64,000 bases of DNA, taken from Hymenobacter jejuensis. GTDB lineage: Bacteria > Bacteroidota > Bacteroidia > Cytophagales > Hymenobacteraceae. The notes below the pieces were generated by a model that searched no databases, was not told where the DNA came from, and saw only the letters and a program-made list of their open reading frames with translations. This document shows, one piece after another, positions 36,432 through 45,488 of the stretch. Both the position numbers and the translations under genes were made by a program. Every line of letters starts with the position of its first letter. Positions within the stretch are counted from its first letter, which is position 1. The stretch spans positions 3,906,001 to 3,970,000 of the forward strand of contig NZ_CP040896.1 in NCBI RefSeq assembly GCF_006337165.1, read 5' to 3'.

Positions 36432-36483
36432 GAACAGTGGAATGTTAGTGACTCAGAGGGCGCTTGGGTAGCTAGGCCTTACC

Positions 36484-36545
36484 AATCCAACCCTGAGGAG
36501 AAGCAGCGTTTGCAACCAGATGCTGCTTCTCCCCAGGGTTGGATT
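36484..36545 (-). terminator. Long hairpin after susD
   Basis: A 24-bp stem with one mismatch (36484-36507 with 36522-36545) and a 14-nt loop, 29 nt after the SusD stop. It has no strong T-run and may reduce read-through, keeping SusC/D mRNA more abundant than the enzyme mRNA. Confidence 0.65.
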
Positions 36546-36574
36546 TCAGGTTATTTTAGCCGTTCTGTAACCCG

Positions 36575-38074
36575 TTAATAACCAGGGTTTTGTGTGAGAT
36601 TAGGATTGACGTTGAGTTCGGTTTGCGGGATGGGCAGGAGGTTGTTGAACTCCTGTACGCCGGTCTTGCCTTTGGCCTTCATTGTCGAAACCAGCGTGCC
36701 CGTGCGCTTTAGGTCGTACCAGCGGTCCATCTCGAAGGCGAGCTCGTAGCGGCGCTCCCGCAACACGGCATCTTTGAAGCTTGCCGCAGAAGTTATCGCT
36801 AAGTCCTTGGCCGAGGGCGTATTGATGGGCAGGCCGAAAGCCCGCCGACGTACTTTGTTGATGGCTTCGAGGCCTTCCGCAGTTGGTCCCACGGCCTCCG
36901 CCAAGATCAGGTACATCTCGGCCAAGCGGAGCACCGGCACGTTCAAGGGCGAATCCCAGTTGTTGACGTTCACGGTGCCCACAAAGAACTTGCGCACGTT
37001 GAAGCCAAAGGGGTCGCCGGGCAAGCTCGCCGGCTGAATCTGGCCGGCCGGGTATACATCGCCGGGCACCCACACGGTAGCTCGCTTGCGCAGGTCGCCG
37101 GGCTCGTAGCCATCCACAAACTCTTTCTCTGGTACATTGAAGCCGTATCCGCCGGAAGATACCACGTAAGGGCTGCCAAAGAAGCGGGCGCCCCAAAACT
37201 CGTTTATGGTTGCGCCAGGGCCATCCTGCGAATAGTTGCTCAGGCCGTTTTTGAACTGAACTTCAAAGAGCGACTCCTGCCCATTCTCGTTCTCTACCTT
37301 GAAGTTGTCGGCATAATTTGCCCACATGGTCTTACCCGAACCGCTGATTACGGCGCGGGCCTGCGTGGCCGCATTCGCCATATTGCCTTGCGTGAGGTAC
37401 ACCTTGGCCAGCAAGGCCGTTGCCGACCACTTGGTAGCCCGGCCCACGTCGTCGCCGGTGTAAGAGGCCGGCAACTTCGTGATGGCATCCTGAAGGTCGG
37501 TTATGATTTGCGTGTACACTTGGGCGGCCGGCGTACGCGTGATGTTAGAAACTTCGGCAGCCGTTTGGGCGGGCGTCAGCACCAAGGGCACGTCGCCGAA
37601 GCCGCGCACCAGGTAGAAGTAATACAGAGCCCGCAGAAAGGCCGCCTCACCCAGACACCGCGTTTTGAGGGTAGCCGACATTTCGATAGCTGGCACGCGC
37701 GCCAGCACTTGGTTGGCCTGGCCAACGCCCAGATAGGCGCGCTGCCAGTGGGTGCTGGTGAGGGGATTGGTCGTCGGAATAGAGTAATTATCAAGCTGTT
37801 GGAACTCGATGCCGTCGGAAGCTCCGCCACCGCCCGTGTTGGAGTTGTCGGACATGATGTCGCCGATGCCCCACAGCGAGTAGTTAAACATACCGTACTG
37901 GCTCAGCTGCGAGTAAGCGGCTGTAGTCGCCTGAATGGCATCGGTTTCGGTCTTGTAAAACGTTTCGGTCGTTACGGCGTTTCGCGGCTGCAGGCTGAGG
38001 TAATCTTTCCCGCATCCCGCGAGTAGCCCGAGGGTCAGCACCGAGGCTGCAAGCGTTTTATTCTTTATAAACAT
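36575..38074 (-). CDS. susD: SusD/RagB outer-membrane glycan-binding lipoprotein
   Basis: 499 residues from the ATG at 38074, with lipoprotein signal MFIKNKTLAASVLTLGLLAGC (lipid Cys about residue 21). Surface lipoprotein that forms the lid of the TonB-dependent SusC pore and captures oligosaccharides. Typical features: LSLQPRNAVTTETFYKTETD near the start, helical TPR-like units (LGEAAFLRALYYFYLVRGFGD), and the C-terminal RRRAFGLPINTP, LRERRYELAFEMDRWYDLKRTG and NLLPIPQTELNVNPNLTQNPGY. It follows SusC after 69 nt. Confidence 0.96.
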   Translation of the reverse strand: MFIKNKTLAASVLTLGLLAGCGKDYLSLQPRNAVTTETFYKTETDAIQATTAAYSQLSQYGMFNYSLWGIGDIMSDNSNTGGGGASDGIEFQQLDNYSIPTTNPLTSTHWQRAYLGVGQANQVLARVPAIEMSATLKTRCLGEAAFLRALYYFYLVRGFGDVPLVLTPAQTAAEVSNITRTPAAQVYTQIITDLQDAITKLPASYTGDDVGRATKWSATALLAKVYLTQGNMANAATQARAVISGSGKTMWANYADNFKVENENGQESLFEVQFKNGLSNYSQDGPGATINEFWGARFFGSPYVVSSGGYGFNVPEKEFVDGYEPGDLRKRATVWVPGDVYPAGQIQPASLPGDPFGFNVRKFFVGTVNVNNWDSPLNVPVLRLAEMYLILAEAVGPTAEGLEAINKVRRRAFGLPINTPSAKDLAITSAASFKDAVLRERRYELAFEMDRWYDLKRTGTLVSTMKAKGKTGVQEFNNLLPIPQTELNVNPNLTQNPGY

Positions 38075-38143
38075 CGTAGTAGTTTTTACAGGGGTGGGCG
38101 TCGCGCCGCTGGCTACGTGGCCTAGGCGCATCGCTTGGATTGA

Positions 38144-41100
38144 TTAAAAGCCAATGTTGACACCTGCCAAGAAGACGCGCGACTGCGGGTAAATGCCACG
38201 GTCGACGCCAAGGCTGCCGCCTTGGTTACCCAGCTCCGGATCGAAGCCTTTGTATTTGGTAATCGTCAGCAAATTCTGGCTGGTGACATACACCCGAATG
38301 CGCTGCGCATGAACTCGGCCTAGCAGCGTGGTGGGCAACGTGTAGCCGAGGGTGAGCAACTTGATGCGCATGTAAGAGCCGTTTTCCACGTAGTGGCTCG
38401 AAACGCGCAGGTTGTTGTTGGGGTCGCCGGCTACGGCACGCGGTACGTAGTTGCTGGTGCCGGGGCCCGTCCAGCGATCCAGCGCGATGGTGCTGGCGTT
38501 GGAGGCACCGAACAAGCCGCCTTCCGTGTAGTAGCGGTTCAGGTTGTAAACGTCGTTGCCCTGCGAACCCTGTAAGAATATATTTAAATCTAAGCCTCTG
38601 AAGCTTAGAGTGTTATTGAGGCCATACGTGAAGTCCGGGTTCGGATTGCCGATGTAGGCCTGGTCCTGGGAATTGATGACGCCGTCGCCGTTTATGTCTT
38701 TGTATTTGATGTCGCCGGGGGCAGTGCCGGACTGCTGGTAGAAGCCCGTAGAAGAGCCAGCGTTCAACGCCGTCAGCTCTTCGGTCGTCTGGATGATGCC
38801 ATCGGCCACGTAGCCGTAGAACGAGCCAAATGGGATACCCGCCGCGTAGCGCACCAAGTAGTTGTTGGCCCGAATGCCTTGCCCGAAGTAGGGCCGGCCA
38901 GCTCCCAGCGACGTTACCTTGTTGCGGTAGAGCGAAAAGTTCAACGTAGTCGTCCAGTTGAGGCCGTTGTCGCTCACCAGGTTGTTGGTGGTAATGGCCA
39001 GGTCAATACCGCGGTTGCTCGAGGACGCCGCGTTGGTATTGATGCTCTCGCTGGTACCCGATACGTAAGACACCGGCACGGCGGCAATCAGGTTGGGCGA
39101 GGTACGCTTGTACAAGTCTACCGAGGCCGACACGCGGTTCTGCCACAAACCCAAGTCAATGCCGATGTTGTATTGCTCGTTATTTTCCCACTGCAAGTCA
39201 GGGTTTTGCAGGCGTGTGGGGGCGCCGCCGATCACCTGATTCTGGCTGCCCGTACCAAATACGTAACCGGTGCCGGGCACACCATTATTGGAAAGCGCGG
39301 AGGAGTTGATAGTAGCCAGAAAGGCGAACGAGCCGGCATTGAGCGGGTTACCTACTTTGCCATAACCGGCCCTGATCTTCAGGTTGCTGATGGAGGAGTA
39401 GCTCTTCAGGAAATCTTCTTCGCTCAGGCGCCAGCCGGCCGATATACCGGGGAAGAAGCCGAACTGGTTGCCGGGCGCAAACGCCGAAGAACCATCGTAG
39501 CGAGCCGTGGCCGAGAACAGGTATTTGCCGGCAAATTCGTAGTTGATGCGGCCAAAATAGCTGGCCAGCCGGCTGCGGCTGTTGTTGCCGCCGTTGTTAA
39601 TCTGGGCGTTGATTGGCCCGCGGTCAATTATTTGCAGGTCGTTGCGGCTGTAGCCTACGCGGGTAGCAGTCAAGTAGAAATTGTCGAATTGCTGCGATGA
39701 TTGGCCCAGCAGGAAAGTAAACTGGTGCTTATTGCCAATTATCTTGTCGTAGGTAGCCGTGTTCTCGATCAGGTAGCTGGGGCTGTAGTTGCTGCTGCTG
39801 CTGGCCGACGACTGAGAAGCCGGATACTTTGACGAGCCAACGATCGAGGGAAAGAACTGATCTTGTTGCAGAAACTGCAAATCTGCCCCGATGTTGGTCC
39901 GGAAGCGCAAGCCAGTAAGCGGCTCCAGCTCGGCGTAAAACGTGGAAGTCGCCCGGTTGCGGTTATTCTTGATTATGGGACGTAGCGCGGCCGTTACGGG
40001 GTTTTCTTCGCCGTAGTTATCGAGGCTGGAAAACTCGTAGAAACTGCCGTCGGGGTTGCGGGCGGGCGCCACCGGCGGGGCCTGCACGGCGAGCTGAATA
40101 ACGCCGCTGAACTCGTTGTTTTCGTTGTTGAGCGGGCGCTCGTCTTGGTGCGTCAGCGCGAGCGTGTTACCGATTTTCAGAATTTTGCTGAGCTGCACTT
40201 CCCCGTTAGCCCGCAGCGTAAAGCGCTGAAAGTTAGAATTGATGATGGTACCATCTTGCTGAAAGTAGCCCGCACTAACGGCGTAGCGGGCCTTCTCGCT
40301 GCCACCCGTGGCGGAGATGGCGTAGTTCTGAATCTTGGCGGGTCGGAAAATCTCATCCAGCCAGTTGGTGCCTTTTCCCAGTGACGCCGGATCAGCATAC
40401 TTCGGGATAATGGCCAGGCCGCCCGCGGTGCGCGCCTCGTTGTTAAGCTGCGCAAATTGCGTGGCATTGAGCATCGGAATCTGCCGCCAAACGTTTTGAG
40501 TACCCACGTACGCGTCGAGATTAATATTGGCCGTGCCCGCTTTGCCGCGCTTGGTGGTGATCAGTACCACGCCGTTGGCAGCCCGCACGCCGTAGATGGC
40601 CGTGGCGGAGGCATCTTTCAGCACGTCGATGCTTTCAATGTCGTTGGGGTTGATGGTGCTGAGCTCCGTGCCGGTTGCGTTGCCGTTGCCGTCTACCGCT
40701 GTCGGGAGCGGAAAGCCGTCCACCACATAAAGCGGGCTATTGTTGCCGGCGGAGGTAATGCCCCGCACCCGCACCGACGTACCCCCGGCGCCGCCCGGCG
40801 CCCCCGAGTTCGACACGATTTGCACGCCAGCCGCCCGGCCTTGCAGGGCTTGTGCGGCATCAGCAACCGGCTGAGCGGCAATTTCCTTGGCCGATACGGA
40901 AGCCACAGAACCGGTTACGCTCGTCCGCTCCTGAGTGCCGTAACCAACTACCACCACTTCTTTCAAGGCCTGCGTGTCTTCGCTCAGCGTAACGTTGAAC
41001 GATGTCGAGGCGCCAGTCACCGGGACTTCGCGGCGGGTGTAGCCTACGTAGCTGAATACCAGCGTACTCCCTTCGGGCACCTCCAGGCTGAAATTGCCGC

Positions 41101-41347
41101 TGGCATCGGTGCTGGTACCTTGCGAGCTGCCTTTCACCACCACCGTGACGCCCGGCAGGCCTTCGCCATTACTCTGAGTGACGCGCCCTGATACGGGAAC
41201 GTTTGCGGTTTGGAACGGCCCAACCTCCCGTGAAGGAGCGTTCGGCAATGGCGTAGCCGCCGCCGATTGTACAAACGTTGGCGTACTGCCCGCGGCGAGC
41301 AGCACTGCACTCCGCAGCAGCAGGTTTCTGTAAGAATGTGAAAGCAT
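38144..41347 (-). CDS. susC: SusC/RagA TonB-dependent outer-membrane transporter
   Basis: 1067 residues from the ATG at 41347; signal peptide about 1-35. Imports oligosaccharides across the outer membrane, powered by TonB. N-terminal carboxypeptidase-regulatory-like domain (GRVTQSNGEGLPGVTVVVKG, SYVGYTRREV), then a TonB box region (EVVVVGYGTQERTSVTGSVA), a plug with GVRAANGVVLITTKRGK, and a 22-strand barrel with the SusC C-terminal signature ending RVFLAGVNIGF. The family is about 1000 residues, so this is complete. First gene of the leftward locus; a candidate -7 box is 130 nt upstream. It is the marker gene of the polysaccharide utilisation locus. Confidence 0.96.
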   Translation of the reverse strand: MLSHSYRNLLLRSAVLLAAGSTPTFVQSAAATPLPNAPSREVGPFQTANVPVSGRVTQSNGEGLPGVTVVVKGSSQGTSTDASGNFSLEVPEGSTLVFSYVGYTRREVPVTGASTSFNVTLSEDTQALKEVVVVGYGTQERTSVTGSVASVSAKEIAAQPVADAAQALQGRAAGVQIVSNSGAPGGAGGTSVRVRGITSAGNNSPLYVVDGFPLPTAVDGNGNATGTELSTINPNDIESIDVLKDASATAIYGVRAANGVVLITTKRGKAGTANINLDAYVGTQNVWRQIPMLNATQFAQLNNEARTAGGLAIIPKYADPASLGKGTNWLDEIFRPAKIQNYAISATGGSEKARYAVSAGYFQQDGTIINSNFQRFTLRANGEVQLSKILKIGNTLALTHQDERPLNNENNEFSGVIQLAVQAPPVAPARNPDGSFYEFSSLDNYGEENPVTAALRPIIKNNRNRATSTFYAELEPLTGLRFRTNIGADLQFLQQDQFFPSIVGSSKYPASQSSASSSSNYSPSYLIENTATYDKIIGNKHQFTFLLGQSSQQFDNFYLTATRVGYSRNDLQIIDRGPINAQINNGGNNSRSRLASYFGRINYEFAGKYLFSATARYDGSSAFAPGNQFGFFPGISAGWRLSEEDFLKSYSSISNLKIRAGYGKVGNPLNAGSFAFLATINSSALSNNGVPGTGYVFGTGSQNQVIGGAPTRLQNPDLQWENNEQYNIGIDLGLWQNRVSASVDLYKRTSPNLIAAVPVSYVSGTSESINTNAASSSNRGIDLAITTNNLVSDNGLNWTTTLNFSLYRNKVTSLGAGRPYFGQGIRANNYLVRYAAGIPFGSFYGYVADGIIQTTEELTALNAGSSTGFYQQSGTAPGDIKYKDINGDGVINSQDQAYIGNPNPDFTYGLNNTLSFRGLDLNIFLQGSQGNDVYNLNRYYTEGGLFGASNASTIALDRWTGPGTSNYVPRAVAGDPNNNLRVSSHYVENGSYMRIKLLTLGYTLPTTLLGRVHAQRIRVYVTSQNLLTITKYKGFDPELGNQGGSLGVDRGIYPQSRVFLAGVNIGF

Positions 41348-41475
41348 AGAGGTGAGGTTATAAGTGGCTAATTTTTGAGTGAATGGATGCTGATGTATGC
41401 GCAAACCGAATCTTGAATAAAGCGTAGTCCGATAGACTTAAGTGCATGATCCAAGGCTTCGTTAAAAACTCATCT

Positions 41476-41483
41476 CAAAACTA
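41476..41483 (-). promoter_or_regulatory. Candidate Bacteroidota -7 box of susC
   Basis: TAGTTTTG on the minus strand matches the Bacteroidota consensus TAnnTTTG. It is 129 nt before the susC ATG. No good -33 TTTG is at the right distance, so this is tentative. Confidence 0.35.
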
Positions 41484-41872
41484 TAAGTGATTGGTTATAA
41501 GTATGTTATGATATGTTTTCGCCTCAACAATTGTTGCGAAAACATGCTTTGGCAGCAGGCATAGCAAGCGGATAAGCAATAGGCATAGGGACCCCGCGTG
41601 CAACAGGCAATGCGGACGAGGTGGGAGAAAAGCTGCTGGTAATTTGTGGCGAGGCAGCGGAGCGTCAGTTACAATCGGGTGTGCTTTGCAGCAGGAGCGG
41701 AGCGGCTCTTAGCAGGGGTACTTGTGCGTTTCAAGAGCCAGTGATGCTGGTCTGGAAGCGGTTTGCTAAGGGCGTCTGTTAAGAAGATCGTAAGCGGAAT
41801 CGATTTCGGGCAAAAAGAAATTGCAGATTCGAGCTGCAAGTCAAGTTATTTTTGGAATATCGACAGGATAAA

Positions 41873-41906
41873 TGTAAATATATTTTTCTAATACGTACAT
41901 TTTACA
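41873..41906. promoter_or_regulatory. Candidate operator of the NrtR-like regulator
   Basis: TGTAAA and TTTACA separated by 22 nt of AT-rich sequence, 20-53 nt upstream of the regulator ATG. Could be an autoregulatory site; no second copy was found before susC. Confidence 0.25.
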
Positions 41907-41925
41907 CAATAATTTTTTTGGCTCT

Positions 41926-42714
41926 ATGAATACCCGCCAAGAGGTCCTGGATTTTGTGAAGAACGGCCACACCCGTTTTCTGCCGCACCTCTCCATCGAC
42001 TGCGTAATTTTCGGCTACCATGCGCATCAGCTGAAAATTCTGCTGATCCGGCATCACGGGCACGAAAAATGGAGCTTGCCGGGCGGCTACATCGCCCGCG
42101 ACGAAACGCTTACGCAGGCGGCACACCGCATTCTGGCCGAAAAAACGCAAATCACGGACCTGTTTCTGCAACAGTTCTATGTGTTTGGCGACAGCGTGGT
42201 GCGCATGAGCCGAATCGAAACGCAGCAGACGCACAACACCACTTTTGCCAAAGTAGGCGTTACCCTTGGCGATAATCACTGGCTATCGGAGCGGACGTTG
42301 TCCATTGGCTACTATGCCTTGGTCGATTACCTGGATGTGGTAGTAACGCCTGAGTTTCTGGTAGATGGGTTCTGCTGGTTGGAAATCAAAGAGATTCCGC
42401 CGCTCGAGTATGACCACAACGAAATCATCGCCAAAGCCCTAGCCACGCTACGCTCGCAGATTTACCAGCAGCCCATCGGCTACAGTCTGCTGCCCGAGAA
42501 GTTTACGCTGCCGGAAATACACGCGCTCTACGAAACTATTCTGGGCAAGCAGTTTGACCGCCGCAACTTCCGCAAAAAGCTGCTTACGCTCGGCCTGATC
42601 CGGCAGCTGGACGAGCAAAAACGCATCGGTCCGCACCGTTCCCCGTTTCTGTATGAGTTTGATTTGGAGAACTATCGCAAAGCCTTGGAAGAAGGCTCGG
42701 TACTGGCTTTTTAG
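41926..42714 (+). CDS. Nudix-related transcriptional regulator, NrtR/AraR type
   Basis: 262 residues, ATG at 41926. An N-terminal Nudix-like domain (about 20-160: FGYHAHQLKILLIRHHGHEKWSLPGGY) is followed by a winged-helix domain (about 185-250: YSLLPEKFTLPEIHALYETI, FDRRNFRKKLLTLGLI). The Nudix box is degenerate: after GGYIARDE the sequence RILAEKTQI replaces REUxEExGU, losing the metal-binding Glu pair, so it should bind rather than hydrolyse its ligand. In Bacteroides, AraR of this family responds to arabinose; others sense ADP-ribose. Divergence from susC and the sugar setting make it the best candidate controller of this locus, probably sensing a pentose or a product of the keto-sugar pathway. 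Confidence 0.85.
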   Translation: MNTRQEVLDFVKNGHTRFLPHLSIDCVIFGYHAHQLKILLIRHHGHEKWSLPGGYIARDETLTQAAHRILAEKTQITDLFLQQFYVFGDSVVRMSRIETQQTHNTTFAKVGVTLGDNHWLSERTLSIGYYALVDYLDVVVTPEFLVDGFCWLEIKEIPPLEYDHNEIIAKALATLRSQIYQQPIGYSLLPEKFTLPEIHALYETILGKQFDRRNFRKKLLTLGLIRQLDEQKRIGPHRSPFLYEFDLENYRKALEEGSVLAF

Positions 42715-42843
42715 GGCTGCGTACTAGCACGTTGTTTGCAAAAGAATCCCTGGCTTCTCCAAAACCTTATCTTACAGGGCGTTTGGAGCCAATAGCTTAA
42801 GTATACATTTCCTTTCCATCCTAAAACCCAACCCAGCCGCACT

Positions 42844-43728
42844 ATGACTTCCCGAAGATCCTTCTTGGCCTCGGCCGCCCTGCTCTCCGCCGGCTTGCTG
42901 GTGTCTCCTTCTTTGTTGGCTTACAACAAGCGCTACGTAGGTTTGCAGCTCTATACCGTGCGCGACGCCATGGAGAAAGACCCAGCCGGTACCTTAGCCA
43001 AACTGGCCAAAATCGGGTACAACTCGGTGGAAGGCGCCACCTACACGGGCAGCCAGAAATTCTATGGCATGACGCCCCAGGCATTTGCCGCGTTGCTCAA
43101 GCAAAACGGCCTGATCATGCCTAGCAGCCATTATCGGCTCGGCGAAGAGCAAATGAAGGGCGAGGCTGTGCAGGGCACTATTCTGCACGGCTGGGACAAG
43201 GCCGTGGATGACGCCGCCGCGGCCGGTGTGAAGTACATGGTGTGCGCGTATTTATCGGAAGCCGAGCGGGGCAACCTGGAGCACTACAAGTACATCGCCG
43301 AGCAACTCAACAAAGCGGGCGAACGGTGCCAGAAAGCCGGCATCCAGTTGTGCTACCACAACCACGATTTCGAATTCAAAGCCCAAGACGGCAAGCTGCC
43401 GTATGACTTGCTGCTCACCGGTACCGATAAAAAGCTGGTGCAGATGGAATTAGACTTGTACTGGGTGACCAAAGCCGGCCACGACCCGCTGGCTCTGTTT
43501 AAGCAGCACCCCGGCCGCTTCCCGCTGTGGCACGTCAAAGACATGGATAAGACGCCGCAGAAAGCCTTCACGGAAGTGGGCAACGGCAGCATCGACTTCA
43601 AGAAGATATTTGCCCACGCCGACGAAGCCGGCCTGAAGTACTTCTTCGTGGAGCAGGACTCGACCCCCGGCTCACCCTTCGACAGCGTAACCAAAAGCAT
43701 CAACTACATCAAGAAGAACTTGGTGTAG
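42844..43728 (+). CDS. Tat-exported sugar phosphate isomerase/epimerase-like TIM barrel
   Basis: 294 residues, ATG at 42844. Tat signal (SRRSFLASAALLSAG), so it is exported although the family name implies a cytoplasmic sugar-phosphate enzyme. AP-endonuclease-2-type TIM barrel: VGLQLYTVRDAM, GYNSVEG, SSHYRL, YHNHDFEF with metal-binding His/Glu, MELDLYWV, WHVKDMD and FVEQD at the end. Metal-dependent isomerases or epimerases of free sugars share this pattern. Very similar to the gene at 44561-45433 on the other strand, probably by duplication. It is convergent with the DUF1080 gene (13 nt apart) and follows the regulator gene by 129 nt. Confidence 0.88.
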   Translation: MTSRRSFLASAALLSAGLLVSPSLLAYNKRYVGLQLYTVRDAMEKDPAGTLAKLAKIGYNSVEGATYTGSQKFYGMTPQAFAALLKQNGLIMPSSHYRLGEEQMKGEAVQGTILHGWDKAVDDAAAAGVKYMVCAYLSEAERGNLEHYKYIAEQLNKAGERCQKAGIQLCYHNHDFEFKAQDGKLPYDLLLTGTDKKLVQMELDLYWVTKAGHDPLALFKQHPGRFPLWHVKDMDKTPQKAFTEVGNGSIDFKKIFAHADEAGLKYFFVEQDSTPGSPFDSVTKSINYIKKNLV

Positions 43729-43741
43729 AAGCAGTTAAGCT

Positions 43742-44527
43742 CTATTGGCCCGCGGCCGGCAATTCGCGAACCCAGATGTTACGAAAACTGAGGGGTTCGC
43801 TTTTGTCGCCGTGGGCTTGCAGCTTAATCGGGGCAGGGCCGTGGCTTTGGTAAACGGGCTTGCCAATGTAAAGTGTTGGTCCTAAAAGAGTTGCGTTGTT
43901 CTCGACTAGTACCCCATTAAACAGCACCGTCACGCGGGCGGGTGTGGCCATGGCGCCATCGGCCGCAAACGTGGGGGCCGTCCAGATCACGTCGTAGGTT
44001 TGCCATTCGCCGGGCTTGCGGGTGGGGTTGGCCAGCGGAATCAGCTGCTTGTAAATGCTGCCCGCCATGCCGTTGACGTAGGTTTTGTTGTTATACGAAT
44101 CCAGAATCTGCAATTCGTACCCCAAGTCGCCTTTGCCGAGTGAGGCCAGAAACACGCCGCTGTTGCCTCGCGCCTGCGCCGTGCCGCTGATGTTGGCCGG
44201 CACGCGCCACTCTAGGTGCAGTTGGTAGTTGGTGAAGGAGCGCTTGGTTTCGATGTTGCCCGCGTCTTTTTTCACGGTCATTATGCCCTTGGCGACGGTC
44301 CATTTGGCGGGCGCCGTGCGGTCGTCGGTTGATACCCACTGGTCGAGGTTCTTCCCGTCGAACAGGATCAAGGCGTCGGAAGGCGCGTCGCTGCTGGTTT
44401 TGCCTGGCGTAACTACTTTCGGAACGGGCTCCCACACCTCCGTGTCCTCGGGTTTACCAGTTTGTTGGGCGTGGGCGGCGCCGAAGCTGCCGGCCAGCAA
44501 TGCAGTAAGTACCAGGCGAAGTTTCAT
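43742..44527 (-). CDS. DUF1080 3-keto-glycoside hydrolase/lyase family protein
   Basis: 261 residues, ATG at 44527, signal peptide MKLRLVLTALLAGSFGAAHAQ. Single concanavalin-like beta-jellyroll domain of DUF1080: LFDGKNLDQWVS, YQLHLEWRVP, GNSGVFL, GYELQILDSYNN, GSIYKQLIPLANPTRKPGEWQTYDV, LFNGVLVENNA and IKLQAHGDKSEPLSFRNIWVREL. Members of this family have been shown to cleave 3-keto-disaccharides or 3-keto-glucosides by hydrolysis or elimination. All hallmarks are present, and it lies at the end of a cluster that also holds a candidate 3-dehydrogenase. The substrate is not known. It is the last gene of the leftward operon, 33 nt after the isomerase. Confidence 0.9.
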   Translation of the reverse strand: MKLRLVLTALLAGSFGAAHAQQTGKPEDTEVWEPVPKVVTPGKTSSDAPSDALILFDGKNLDQWVSTDDRTAPAKWTVAKGIMTVKKDAGNIETKRSFTNYQLHLEWRVPANISGTAQARGNSGVFLASLGKGDLGYELQILDSYNNKTYVNGMAGSIYKQLIPLANPTRKPGEWQTYDVIWTAPTFAADGAMATPARVTVLFNGVLVENNATLLGPTLYIGKPVYQSHGPAPIKLQAHGDKSEPLSFRNIWVRELPAAGQ

Positions 44528-44560
44528 GTGGGTGTTGGCTTGAGTCGGGGTTTGGGAGTA

Positions 44561-45433
44561 CTACGAAAGCAGGTTCTTTTTTATGTAAGAAGCGCTCTGC
44601 GTGATGCTTTGGTAAGCGTCAATGGCGAAATATTCCTGCTCCATAAAAAGGTGGCGGAGCCCGGAAGCCGTCGCGTGCTGAAAGATTTTCTTGAAATCGA
44701 TTGAGCCCGCACCTACTTCGGTATTGTGTTCAGGCTGAGCCTTATCCATGTCTTTGACGTGCCACATCGTAAAGCGTTTGGGGTGGGCCTCGATGAGTTT
44801 TACGGGGTCCTGACCGGCCCGCACCACCCAATACAGATCCAGCTCAAAATCAACCAACGCCGGGTCGGTTTCCTTCAATAGCACGTCGTAGAGGGTAGTG
44901 CCGCCCACCGACTTAAATTCAAAATCGTGGTTGTGGTACGCGACCCGAAGGCCCGCGGCTTTACACAACTCGCCGGCCTTGTTTACCCTCTCCGCGACCA
45001 CCTTGAAATCATCCGCGGTGGCTCTTAGCTTATCATCCAGATGCGGCACCACGACGTACGTCTGCCCGCAGATTTTGGCGGCTTCGATGTACGTTTTCAA
45101 AGCATCCTGATTACCATCCCGGACAAAGCCGTTCATCTCGTAATGCCCGGAGGAAGTCGTCAGCCCATTGGCCGCCAGCACCGCTTTAAAGTCCTTTGCT
45201 GTCAGGCCCCAGAAGCCGCCTGCTTTGCTATAGCCGTAGGTCTCAACCTCCTGATAACCAGCTTTTGCAACTTTGGTCAACACGCCTTTTACATCCTTGC
45301 CGATGTAATCGCGCAGGGTATACAGTTGCAATCCCACTTTCAGAGAGGAAGGGGAAGCCAGCAATTTTCCGGGTTCCAGCAACGAAAGTGCGGATAGCAA
45401 GCCGGCTTGACGGAGGAAGGTTCTTCTCTGCAT
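44561..45433 (-). CDS. Tat-exported sugar isomerase/epimerase-like TIM barrel, paralogue
   Basis: 290 residues, ATG at 45433, Tat signal (RRTFLRQAGLLSAL). Same fold and motifs as the gene at 42844: VGLQLYTLRDYI, GYQEVETYGY, SSGHYEM, YHNHDFEFK, DFELDLYWVVRAG, WHVKDMD, EVGAGSIDFKKIF and FMEQEYF. Metal-dependent isomerase or epimerase on a free (not phosphorylated) sugar in the periplasm is the most likely activity. Part of the nine-gene leftward operon. Confidence 0.88.
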   Translation of the reverse strand: MQRRTFLRQAGLLSALSLLEPGKLLASPSSLKVGLQLYTLRDYIGKDVKGVLTKVAKAGYQEVETYGYSKAGGFWGLTAKDFKAVLAANGLTTSSGHYEMNGFVRDGNQDALKTYIEAAKICGQTYVVVPHLDDKLRATADDFKVVAERVNKAGELCKAAGLRVAYHNHDFEFKSVGGTTLYDVLLKETDPALVDFELDLYWVVRAGQDPVKLIEAHPKRFTMWHVKDMDKAQPEHNTEVGAGSIDFKKIFQHATASGLRHLFMEQEYFAIDAYQSITQSASYIKKNLLS

Positions 45434-45488
45434 TAGGGGAATAATTTAATTAGATAAACAACTGATCAACAGATAAATGCACGATGCA

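Larger units (their letters stand above)
41348..41925. promoter_or_regulatory. Divergent control region of the SusC locus and its regulator
   Basis: 578 bp between susC and the NrtR-like gene. It holds a candidate susC -7 box (41476-41483) and separated TGTAAA/TTTACA half-sites (41873-41906) near the regulator start. The centre (41520-41800) is GC-rich with no gene. Confidence 0.5.
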
